This document shows positions 1-6,340 of a stretch of DNA of 11,860 nt, in pieces (the stretch's first letter is position 1; each line of letters starts with the position of its first letter). The position numbers were made by a program, and so were the translations under genes. The notes beneath the pieces are model-generated. The model was given only the letters and a program-made list of their open reading frames with translations. It was not told where the DNA came from and searched no databases. The stretch covers positions 1-11,860 of the forward strand of contig JBBPZY010000369.1 in assembly GCA_038276315.1 (NCBI GenBank), given 5' to 3'. This DNA is from GCA-003244245 sp038276315 (GTDB taxonomy: Bacteria > Actinomycetota > Actinomycetes > Mycobacteriales > Pseudonocardiaceae).

Positions 1-1013
1 CCGGCCACCAGATCCCACTGTGAGGTGGCGACGCCGTCGTCGTCGTAGCCGATGGTCGCGAGGCCGTGTGCTTGGGTGCGGTCCCCGGTGACGTGCATGA
101 TCGGCGAGCCGTAGCGCAGTGTGCCCAGCTTGTCCGGGGTGGCGAAGGAGGATCCGGCATAGGCAGCCTCATAGCCGATCGCCCGGTCGTACTCGGTGGC
201 GTGACCCACCGACTCGTGGATCGTCAACCACAGGTTGGTAGGATCGATCACCAGGTCGTACCGGCCGGCCTGGACACTGGGCGCCTTGACCTTCTCGGCC
301 AGCCACTCCGGGATCTGTGCCAGCTCACCGTCCCAGTCCCAATGGGTGTTGCCGGCCAGGTACTCCCAGCCCCGGGCGGTGGGTGGCGCGCAGGTCCGCA
401 TGCTTTCAAACGAGCCGGACGCCCGGTCCACCGTGACCGCGGTGAGCGCCGGGTGCATCCGTACCCGCTGCTGGGTGGTGCTGGTCCCGGCAGAGTCGGC
501 ATAGAACTTGGTCTCCTTCGCCGCCCGAAAGATCACATCGGTGTGCTCGACCCCGTCCGCGGCGAGCAACCGGCTCGACCACTCCGACAGCAGCGCCACC
601 TTCTCGCCCAGCGGCACTGTGAACGGGTCGATCTCGTGGTCGCCGACCCACACCGCGTCGGCGTGTACCGGCTCCGCCGCCAACTCCACCCGCTCGGCAT
701 TGAGCGGACGCAGCGTGCGAGCCACCTCGACCGCCCGCTCCGTAGTGGCCACGGCCGACTGCGGGGTCAGCTCGAGGTGCGAGGCGAAACCCCAGGTGCC
801 TTCGACGATCACCCGGACGGCCAGCCCGACGCTGGTCGAGTCCTGCGCCGTCGCGACGGCCCCGTCACGCAGCCGGATCAGCTGCTGGGTGGTCCGCTCG
901 ATGCGGACGTCGGCGTGCTCGGCGCCCAGGTCACGCGCCCGCCCGAGCGCAGCATCGGCCACCGCCCGCAACGGCAGGGCAACGAAATCGGGATCGATCA
1001 TGCCGGTACTCAC
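1..1013 (-). CDS. tldD: TldD-type metallopeptidase, partial (C-terminus beyond left edge)
   Basis: TldD pairs with TldE/PmbA to form a cytoplasmic zinc protease that degrades unfolded or modified peptides and matures some RiPP leader peptides. The reverse strand reads as one open frame of about 337 residues. It carries the family zinc motif HESVGH at about residues 266-271, followed by ATEYDRA, and later a typical YGSPIMHVTGD stretch. TldD proteins are usually about 450-510 residues, so the last 110-170 lie outside the window, and so would a TldE partner gene. I chose the GTG at 1013 because GGTTAGGG lies upstream of it; an ATG at 1001 is the in-frame alternative. The gene begins 11 bases after the XRE regulator stop, so the two are probably cotranscribed. 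Family identity is firm; the substrate is unknown. Confidence 0.93.
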   Translation of the reverse strand, partial: MSTGMIDPDFVALPLRAVADAALGRARDLGAEHADVRIERTTQQLIRLRDGAVATAQDSTSVGLAVRVIVEGTWGFASHLELTPQSAVATTERAVEVARTLRPLNAERVELAAEPVHADAVWVGDHEIDPFTVPLGEKVALLSEWSSRLLAADGVEHTDVIFRAAKETKFYADSAGTSTTQQRVRMHPALTAVTVDRASGSFESMRTCAPPTARGWEYLAGNTHWDWDGELAQIPEWLAEKVKAPSVQAGRYDLVIDPTNLWLTIHESVGHATEYDRAIGYEAAYAGSSFATPDKLGTLRYGSPIMHVTGDRTQAHGLATIGYDDDGVATSQWDLVA

Positions 1014-1024
1014 AATGTCCGACC

Positions 1025-1807
1025 CTAACCGGTCGCCCGCGCCAGCAGCCGCGCCGCCAGCGCCGCCGCGGCCGATCCGAGCATCCCGGACTCTCGCAAC
1101 GCCACCAGCGGCACAACCCGCACGTCTATCGGCGTCTTGTCCCCGACGAACTGGGGCTCGACGCTGATCACCCTCGCTACCGGGAGCTCGTCGGCCAACA
1201 GGACGCGGACCGTGCCCACCATCGCAACCACCGCAAGCTCGCTACCGACGGTGATCTCCTCGGGATCGAGCGGATCCAGGGATGACCCGAACACGCCCAG
1301 CGAGCACCGGGCGGTACGCACCACCCGGTGCAACGCTTTGAGGCCATTGAGCCGCAGATGGAGCACCATCTCAGGATTCTCGATCGGGACACCTTGTAGA
1401 CCCGCCGCGAACTCCCCGCCGACAATCATCGGCACCCCCGCCGCCAGTGCGGGCCATATCACCCGGTTCGCCAGCAGCCAGGCGTCCAGTCCTATCGCGT
1501 CCGCGCCGGGTGCCAGCCGCTCGTCCAGAGCAGCGGTACTCGGCTCGACGCCGAAGGTCACCGCCAAACCGAACTCGCCCAATAGCCGGCGCACCATTCC
1601 CAACGTCGGCTCGCGAGTGCCTTTCTCCCAGCGACACAGCTGATATCTGCTCACACCGGTGCGCCCGGCAAGCTCGTCCTGCGTCAGTACGTGTTCGTCG
1701 CGGATAGCTTTCATCAGCTCCGCTGTGCTGCGGTAGGTGCGGTCCTGGGTGCGGCGTGCCATGCGGATCACGATGCCGCGCAGCACCGACACCCGGGTGA
1801 AGTGCAT
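1025..1807 (-). CDS. XRE-type helix-turn-helix protein with degenerate nucleotidyltransferase-like C-terminal half
   Basis: This is a predicted DNA-binding protein of about 260 residues. An XRE/Cro-type helix-turn-helix occupies about residues 30-75, with the characteristic LTQDELAGRTGVS and QLCRWEKGTREPT stretches. The second half contains PMIVGGEFAAGLQG at about residues 126-139. This resembles the VGG-x-AA-x-L-x-G opening of nucleotidyltransferase-fold (AbiEii-like) domains, but the expected D-x-D metal pair is absent and ENPEMVLHL stands there instead. I infer a regulator with a catalytically dead, ligand- or protein-binding domain. The start is uncertain: ATG 1807 has GGAATAGGG directly upstream, GTG 1831 extends the protein, and ATG 1762 begins the conserved part. 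tldD follows after 11 bases, and a double palindrome upstream suggests autoregulation. Confidence 0.85.
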   Translation of the reverse strand: MHFTRVSVLRGIVIRMARRTQDRTYRSTAELMKAIRDEHVLTQDELAGRTGVSRYQLCRWEKGTREPTLGMVRRLLGEFGLAVTFGVEPSTAALDERLAPGADAIGLDAWLLANRVIWPALAAGVPMIVGGEFAAGLQGVPIENPEMVLHLRLNGLKALHRVVRTARCSLGVFGSSLDPLDPEEITVGSELAVVAMVGTVRVLLADELPVARVISVEPQFVGDKTPIDVRVVPLVALRESGMLGSAAAALAARLLARATG

Positions 1808-1831
1808 CCCTATTCCGGGCCAGTTGTGCAC

Positions 1832-2225
1832 AGCGAGCCGTGCTATCCCCAGTGGAGCCGTCCGACGCTTGACAAACGGGCTTGGCCAATATCCGTAGCG
1901 CCCTGGGAATCAGTGTTGCAGCGCGCAGAGTTGCCGGGACAGGCAACTTTTCGGCAAAAGTTGCCAGCTATGGCAACTCCGCAGAACATCTACACACCTC
2001 CGCGCTGGGACTGATGGGACGCATGTGGCGACAGCGAGGGATCAGGGTGTTAACCAGGGTTTCGGTAGGGGGCAACCCTCGTGCGCCTGGCCGCGCGGTC
2101 CGGCACCGTATGAACTGTTGGTCACCACGCCTGGGCACCGCGCCGGGACGCCCAGCCGAGGGACCAACGCCCGTAGCGCGCGACCGGGGGATGCGCGACC
2201 GGGCATTGCGGGAGGGCTCGGGTCG
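1832..2225. other. Intergenic region upstream of the XRE gene
   Basis: This is a gap of about 390 bases between the DUF6457 stop and the XRE gene start. It holds the twin palindrome at 1929-1978. On the minus strand a weak -10-like GATATT lies near 1890. On the plus strand TTGACA lies near 1869 with no convincing -10 partner. The open plus-strand frames here are rich in Arg/Gly/Pro and resemble no protein family, so I call no gene. I see nothing specific in 1985-2225. Confidence 0.5.
1929..1978. promoter_or_regulatory. Twin palindromic operator, AGTTGCC-N6-GGCAACT twice
   Basis: Two perfect 20-base palindromes occupy 1929-1948 (spacer GGGACA) and 1959-1978 (spacer AGCTAT), with centres 30 bases apart, about three helical turns. 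The inner half-sites also form 10-base arms, GGCAACTTTT (1942-1951) and AAAAGTTGCC (1956-1965), around CGGC. They lie about 100-120 bases upstream of the XRE gene start and downstream of the DUF6457 stop, so the XRE-tldD transcript is the natural target. The bound protein is unknown; the XRE protein itself is the simplest guess. Confidence 0.7.
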
Positions 2226-2549
2226 TCATTCGGGAGACGATCCGGACCCTGCCGCGTCATTCGGCGGCGACGATCCACCCACCGCGGAGCCGCCGTGCTC
2301 GTCCGCCCAGCGCTGGGCGAGCTGGCACACTCGCTGGGTGAGCTCCTCGGCGGAGGCCTCCGGGTTGCTGCTGCGACCGGCGGCCAGGCCAAGTAGATAG
2401 GCGGTCAGCGGAGCAGCCGGCCGCGCGACGCCGTGGGCGACGTCGCGGGACATGTCCAACACCCGCGGCTGCATCGCGGTCGGCGATACGGCGTCGGTGA
2501 TGTCCAGCTCGCGGCACACCACATCGATCCATTCCTTGAGCGTGTTCAC
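2226..2549 (-). CDS. DUF6457-type small protein
   Basis: This is a 107-residue protein of unknown function that matches the actinobacterial DUF6457 pattern. It opens NTLKEWIDVVCRELDI, then has MSRDVAHGVARPAAPLT at about residues 33-49 and YLLGLAAG at 51-58, and a helical part ending near QLAQRWADEHGG at about 76-87. The tail (about 88-107) is low-complexity Gly/Ser/Pro. I chose GTG 2549 because the protein then starts at the family's usual position and GGCAGGA sits 8 bases upstream; ATG 2558 would add three residues. From memory, family members often sit beside molybdenum-cofactor genes, but none is visible here. The gene diverges from trmB with only 51 bases between the starts. No function is assigned. 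Confidence 0.8.
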   Translation of the reverse strand: MNTLKEWIDVVCRELDITDAVSPTAMQPRVLDMSRDVAHGVARPAAPLTAYLLGLAAGRSSNPEASAEELTQRVCQLAQRWADEHGGSAVGGSSPPNDAAGSGSSPE

Positions 2550-2600
2550 GCCGACCATCCTGCCTGCGCACCCCAACCCTGGGCAGGGCAGGCTTGGCCG

Positions 2601-3269
2601 GTGCAGACGATCTACCCGCAGCGGGCCCGAATGACCATCGGGCAGCAACGCGCCTGGGACCGCACCTGGGGTCGGTGGGGTGCAGAGGTCCCGGATCTGC
2701 CCGACGGGCCGGTGGACGCCGCCGGCTGGTTCGGGCGCGCCGCGCCGGTCGTGCTGGAGATCGGCTCGGGAATGGGTGAGTCGACGGCGTCGATGGCGAT
2801 GGCCGCACCAGACGTCGATCATCTCGCCGTCGAGATCTACCAGCCTGGACTGGCCCAGCTACTGCTGCGCATCGAGCAGGCTGAGATCAGCAACCTGCGA
2901 CTGCTCCGCGGCGACGCATATACGGTACTCAGCGAGCACGTCGCGGCGAGCAGCCTGCACGCCGTCCGGATCTACTTCCCCGACCCGTGGCCTAAGCGAC
3001 GCCACCACAAGCGCCGGTTGGTACAACCTGAGTTGGTCGCCCTGGTGACGTCCCGGCTGGCCGTTGGCGCCACACTGCATCTGGCAACCGACTGGGAGCC
3101 CTACGCCCAGGAAATGCTCGCAGCGTGCATCGCCGAGCCCGGCCTGCGCAACACCGCCGATCCACTCCGCGGCTTCGCGACGCGACCCGCGTGGCGACCG
3201 GTCACCAAGTTCGAGCAACGCGCCCGGGATGACGGTCGCGTGGTGCGGGATCTGCTCTTCGTGCGCTGA
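2601..3269 (+). CDS. trmB: tRNA (guanine-N7-)-methyltransferase TrmB
   Basis: TrmB transfers a methyl group from S-adenosylmethionine to N7 of guanosine 46 in the tRNA variable loop, releasing S-adenosylhomocysteine. The 222-residue protein shows the SAM-binding motif EIGSGMGES at about residues 53-61, the acidic AVEIY at about 76-80 and the family signature FPDPWPKRRHHKRR at about 126-139. It also has LHLATDWEPYA at about 159-169 and the C-terminal TKFE at 202-205. Start GTG 2601 has GGCAGG 8 bases upstream and gives the family-like opening TIYPQRARMTIGQQRAW; the longer upstream frame is unlike TrmB. The NYN gene follows after 19 bases, an order also seen in mycobacteria. Confidence 0.95.
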   Translation: MQTIYPQRARMTIGQQRAWDRTWGRWGAEVPDLPDGPVDAAGWFGRAAPVVLEIGSGMGESTASMAMAAPDVDHLAVEIYQPGLAQLLLRIEQAEISNLRLLRGDAYTVLSEHVAASSLHAVRIYFPDPWPKRRHHKRRLVQPELVALVTSRLAVGATLHLATDWEPYAQEMLAACIAEPGLRNTADPLRGFATRPAWRPVTKFEQRARDDGRVVRDLLFVR

Positions 3270-3288
3270 TAGGGCAGGATCGGTGACC

Positions 3289-3924
3289 ATGAACCCGGCG
3301 CCCGCCCCGGCCGTCCCGATATCACTGCTTGTCTGGGATGCGCCCAATATCGACATGAGCCTCGGGTCGATCCTCGGCGGACGCCCCAGCTCGGCATCCC
3401 GGCCGAGATTCGACGCGCTGGGTCGCTGGTTGATCTCCCAAGCCGGGTCCGACAGCGAACCCGAAGCGACCGTGTTCACCAACGTCGCTACCGGTAGCAC
3501 GGACTTCGTACGACCCTGGGTGGAGGCGCTGCGCAACACCGGGTTCGCGGTCTTCGCCAAGCCCAAGATCGATGACTCGGACATCGACGAGGACATGCTG
3601 GCGCACATCCGGGCCCGCCACGAGCAGGGCGTGCTGCGGCAGCTGTTGGTGGCCTCCGGGGACAGCCGGGCCTTCCGGGAACCGTTGGAAGACCTCGTCG
3701 CCCAGGGCGTGCGGGTGACCGTGCTCGGATTCCGGGAGCATGCCTCGTTCGCGGTCAACTCCGCGGTACTGGATTTTGAGGACCTGGAGGACATCCCGGA
3801 GCTGTTCCTGCAACCGCTGCCCCGGATCACCCTGGAGACGCTGCCCGCCGAAGGCGCCTGGCTTCCGCCGCTGCGCCCGCTGTCGGCATTGCTGCGTCAC
3901 AGCTACGTGGAACCCGTCTTATGA
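3289..3924 (+). CDS. NYN-domain (PIN-like) protein, putative RNase
   Basis: This is a 211-residue protein with a NYN domain, a PIN-like metal-dependent nuclease fold found in RNA-processing enzymes. The first strand carries WDAPNIDMSLG at about residues 16-26 with the key D17. An acidic cluster KIDDSDIDEDM at about 93-103 and ASGDSRAF at about 122-129 (D125) complete the expected acidic site. Start ATG 3289 has AGGA 9 bases upstream; GTG 3283 is too close to it. The gene follows trmB by 19 bases and its stop overlaps the next start by ATGA. A neighbouring tRNA methyltransferase suggests a tRNA or RNA quality-control role, but the substrate is inferred only from context. Confidence 0.88.
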   Translation: MNPAPAPAVPISLLVWDAPNIDMSLGSILGGRPSSASRPRFDALGRWLISQAGSDSEPEATVFTNVATGSTDFVRPWVEALRNTGFAVFAKPKIDDSDIDEDMLAHIRARHEQGVLRQLLVASGDSRAFREPLEDLVAQGVRVTVLGFREHASFAVNSAVLDFEDLEDIPELFLQPLPRITLETLPAEGAWLPPLRPLSALLRHSYVEPVL

Positions 3925-5246
3925 TGCGGTTGACCGCCCCGGTGGTGCTGCCCTGCGACGAGCCGTGCACCGTGCTGCACGACGCGGTGGTGGACGTCGA
4001 TGCCGCCGGCCGGATCAGCCACGTCGGACCGTTGGCGTCGGCGCCGCCGGCACCCGGACCCGAACTGCCACTGACCGGGATCCTGATGCCAGGGCTGGTC
4101 AACACCCATGCGCACACCGCGATGATCGCTCTGCGCGGGCTCGGTGGAGATCTGCCGCTGATGCGGTGGCTGACCGAGGTGATCTGGCCCGCCGAGGCCC
4201 GGGTTGACGCTGAGGACGTCCGGGTCGGCATGCTGGTCGGTGCTCTGGAGATGCTCGGTGCCGGGATCACGACCAGCGTGGAGATGTACTTCTACAACGA
4301 CGCGGTGGTCGACGCGGTGCTGGCCGCGGGCACCCGCGCGGTGGTGACACCGGGCATCATCGCGGCGCCGGGCTGGGACCGGCTGGGCACCTGGCAGCAG
4401 ATGCTCGACGGCATCAGCCGCTGGATCGACGCCGACGGGATCCGCTTCGGTCCCGGCGAGCGCATCGAATTGGGATACGGCCCGCACGCTGCCTACACGC
4501 TGCCCGTCGAGGCCTTAGCAGCGGCTGGTGCTGCCGCCCGGGAGCGCGGGGCGCTGCTGCACATCCACGTCGCCGAAACGGCCGGCGAGGACACCGCGAT
4601 CCGCGAGCAGCACGGATCGGTGCCGCTGCTGCTGGAACATCTCGGGGTGCTGGGTGACGGTGCGCGGGTGCTCGCGGCGCATGCCGTGCAGCTGTCCGAC
4701 ACCGACATCGCCGTACTCGCCCGGCACCATGCGGGCGTCGCGCACTGCCCGGGTTCGAACAGCAAGCTCGCTTCCGGCATCGCGCGGCTGGTCGACCTGC
4801 GCGCCGCCGGAATCGCGGTCGGTTTGGGCACCGACGGTCCCGCCTCGCACGACGACCTCGATCTGTGGGACGACGTCAGGCTGGCCGCCCGGCTGGCCCG
4901 GTTGTCCACCGGCGACGCCGCCGCGCTGACCGCCGCGCAGGCGCTGCTGATGGCCACCCGGGGCGGTGCGGCCGCCATCGGGCGCGATGACCTGGGCACG
5001 CTGCGCCCGGGAGCGTGGGCCGATCTGGTGCACATCGGAGCCGACGACCCGGCATTCGCCGCCGGGCTGGACGTCCCGGACGGTCAGTTGCTGGCCAACC
5101 TGGTGTGGGCGGCCGGAGCTCGAGCGGTCCGCGATGTCTGGGTGGCGGGGGAGCAGGTACTCCGCAGCGGTACGCCCACCCGGGTCGATCCCGCGGCAGC
5201 ACATGCCGCGCTGCGCTCGAGAGTGTCCAGGATCACTCGGACGTAA
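3921..5246 (+). CDS. TrzA/MtaD-type amidohydrolase, probable SAH/MTA deaminase
   Basis: This is a 441-residue metal-dependent hydrolase of the amidohydrolase superfamily, TrzA/AtzA/MtaD branch. Such enzymes deaminate adenosine-type substrates such as S-adenosylhomocysteine or 5'-methylthioadenosine to the inosine forms. Visible metal and catalytic residues are H63 and H65 in PGLVNTHAHT, H216 and E219 in HIHVAET, H254 in AAHAVQLSD and D305 in GLGTDGPASHDDLD. ATG 3921 overlaps the NYN stop (ATGA), so translation is probably coupled. The branch also includes guanine, cytosine and chlorotriazine hydrolases, so the exact substrate is not proven. Linkage with trmB, which produces SAH, favours an SAH role. 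Confidence 0.88.
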   Translation: MMRLTAPVVLPCDEPCTVLHDAVVDVDAAGRISHVGPLASAPPAPGPELPLTGILMPGLVNTHAHTAMIALRGLGGDLPLMRWLTEVIWPAEARVDAEDVRVGMLVGALEMLGAGITTSVEMYFYNDAVVDAVLAAGTRAVVTPGIIAAPGWDRLGTWQQMLDGISRWIDADGIRFGPGERIELGYGPHAAYTLPVEALAAAGAAARERGALLHIHVAETAGEDTAIREQHGSVPLLLEHLGVLGDGARVLAAHAVQLSDTDIAVLARHHAGVAHCPGSNSKLASGIARLVDLRAAGIAVGLGTDGPASHDDLDLWDDVRLAARLARLSTGDAAALTAAQALLMATRGGAAAIGRDDLGTLRPGAWADLVHIGADDPAFAAGLDVPDGQLLANLVWAAGARAVRDVWVAGEQVLRSGTPTRVDPAAAHAALRSRVSRITRT

Positions 5247-5260
5247 CCTGCGTGGCAGGT
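5246..5260 (+). terminator. Hairpin at the amidohydrolase stop codon
   Basis: Perfect arms ACCTGC (5246-5251) and GCAGGT (5255-5260) enclose GTG, starting on the last base of the TAA stop. No T-tract follows, so this is at most a weak or non-canonical terminator or mRNA 3' stabiliser. A second small inverted repeat, GGTAC/GTACC, lies at 5271-5285 before the BRCT gene. Confidence 0.4.
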
Positions 5261-5335
5261 GAGTCTGGTGGGTACGGGGTGTACCGTGCGCCCGCAAGAG
5301 CGCACAGAGCACCTGTCGGGAGACTGGAGACGGCG

Positions 5336-5662
5336 GTGGGCAGTCACGCGGCCACCGAGGATCCGCTGCACGTGCTGTACATCGGCAATTCCGCTGATCT
5401 CGGAGCACTGCGCCGGTTGATGGAGGCCCACGGAGCGGTGACCCGCAGCCGGCTTACCCCTGCGGTCACCGTCGTCGTCGCCGATCCGTCGATTCCGGCG
5501 GACCATCCCACCGTGCGCGCCGCGGGCACGCTCGGTATCCCGGTGCTGGAACCGGCCCAGGCAAGCGTGCAGTTCGCGGGTTGGCGAAGTCGCACCGATA
5601 CGATCCGGCCGGCACCGGCGATCGCACGGCGACCTCGGCTGTACCGCCGATCCGCCGGGTGA
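5336..5662 (+). CDS. Small stand-alone BRCT-like protein
   Basis: This 108-residue protein has one BRCT-like fold pattern. HVLYIGNSA at about residues 12-20 is the first strand, LRRLMEAHGAVTRSRLT at 25-41 the helix and turn, TVVVADPS at 45-52 the core strand and RAAGTLGIPVLEP at 61-73 the second helix and strand. FAGW at 80-83 falls where the conserved Trp region lies, and the tail is basic. In actinobacteria such domains usually end a DnaQ-type exonuclease; no nuclease part precedes this one. GTG 5336 has GGAGA 5 bases upstream. The stop overlaps the start of the phosphatidyltransferase (GTGA), indicating coupled expression. The fold call is moderate and the function unknown; BRCT domains generally bind proteins or DNA ends. 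Confidence 0.7.
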   Translation: MGSHAATEDPLHVLYIGNSADLGALRRLMEAHGAVTRSRLTPAVTVVVADPSIPADHPTVRAAGTLGIPVLEPAQASVQFAGWRSRTDTIRPAPAIARRPRLYRRSAG

Positions 5663-6327
5663 GCGGCGGCGCCGTAGGCAGTTCTGGGTCGCTGCGATGC
5701 GGGCACCGCGGCTGCACCGCCGCGTTCGGCGAGCAGTGGGAGACGTGGCCTAACGTCGTGACGGCCGTCCGCACCGTCGCGACGGTGGTCGTCTGGGCGG
5801 TGGCGGTGACCACCGGCAGCAACGTCTGGCTGCTGGCGGCCCTGTTGTGCTACTGGGTCGGGGATATCGCCGACGGGCTGCTCGCCCGCGTGACCCACCG
5901 CGAGACCCGCACCGGGGCGGTACTCGACGTGCTGGCCGACCGGTTGAGCGTCTGCCTGGTGGTGGTCAGCTACACGAGCACGCATCCGTCCGTCGCAGTG
6001 CCCGCCGCGGTGTATCTCGGGCAGTTCGTGGTGCTCGACGCCTACCTCACGCTGGCATTCGCTCGTTGGTCGTTGCTCTCACCGAACTACTTCGGGTTGG
6101 TCGACGCCACGGTGTACCGGCTGAACTGGTCCCCGCCGGCGAAGGCCACCAACACCGGCGCGGTGGTGCTGGTGTGGTTGCTGACCGGATCGACGCTGGC
6201 GGCGACGGTACTCGCCACTGTGGTGCTCGGCGTGAAGTCCTACAGCGCGCTGGGAATAGCCCGGTTGCCGGTCCCGCGGACGCTGTCGGGTTGCGCCGTA
6301 CTCGACGCTGCACTGTGTTCGACTTAG
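5659..6327 (+). CDS. CDP-alcohol phosphatidyltransferase family membrane protein
   Basis: This is a 222-residue integral membrane enzyme of the family that moves a phosphatidyl group from CDP-diacylglycerol to an alcohol (glycerol phosphate, inositol phosphate, serine) with loss of CMP. The complete signature D-x2-DG-x2-AR-x8-G-x3-D-x3-D is present: D69, D72, G73, A76, R77, G86, D90 and D94. Hydrophobic segments lie near residues 33-68, 95-108, 113-136 and 165-195. The N-terminus has an unusual CGHRGC pair of cysteines at 14-19. Start GTG 5659 overlaps the BRCT stop; a longer upstream frame exists but would overlap the BRCT gene by about 80 bases. The acceptor alcohol cannot be told from sequence. 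Confidence 0.88.
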   Translation: MSGGAVGSSGSLRCGHRGCTAAFGEQWETWPNVVTAVRTVATVVVWAVAVTTGSNVWLLAALLCYWVGDIADGLLARVTHRETRTGAVLDVLADRLSVCLVVVSYTSTHPSVAVPAAVYLGQFVVLDAYLTLAFARWSLLSPNYFGLVDATVYRLNWSPPAKATNTGAVVLVWLLTGSTLAATVLATVVLGVKSYSALGIARLPVPRTLSGCAVLDAALCST

Positions 6328-6340
6328 TGCTGCCGCACTA
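6325..6340. terminator. Bidirectional hairpin built from both convergent stop codons
   Basis: Arms TAGTGC (6325-6330) and GCACTA (6335-6340) pair perfectly around TGCC. The outer three bases are the TAG stop of the phosphatidyltransferase on the plus strand and the TAG stop of the sliding-clamp gene on the minus strand. The 10-base convergent gap leaves no room for another terminator. There is no T-tract, so termination is an inference. Confidence 0.5.

Noticed and set aside
66..1028. Long plus-strand open frame over the tldD region
   Set aside because: The reverse strand gives an uninterrupted TldD with HESVGH; the plus frame is a GC-rich shadow with no recognisable motif.
1882..2400. Plus-strand frame across the XRE upstream region and the DUF6457 gene
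   Set aside because: It has Arg/Gly/Pro-rich random-like composition, covers the palindromes and overlaps a recognised gene on the other strand.
2859..3830. Minus-strand 323-codon frame over trmB and the NYN gene
   Set aside because: Both plus-strand genes have clear family motifs; the minus frame resembles no family.
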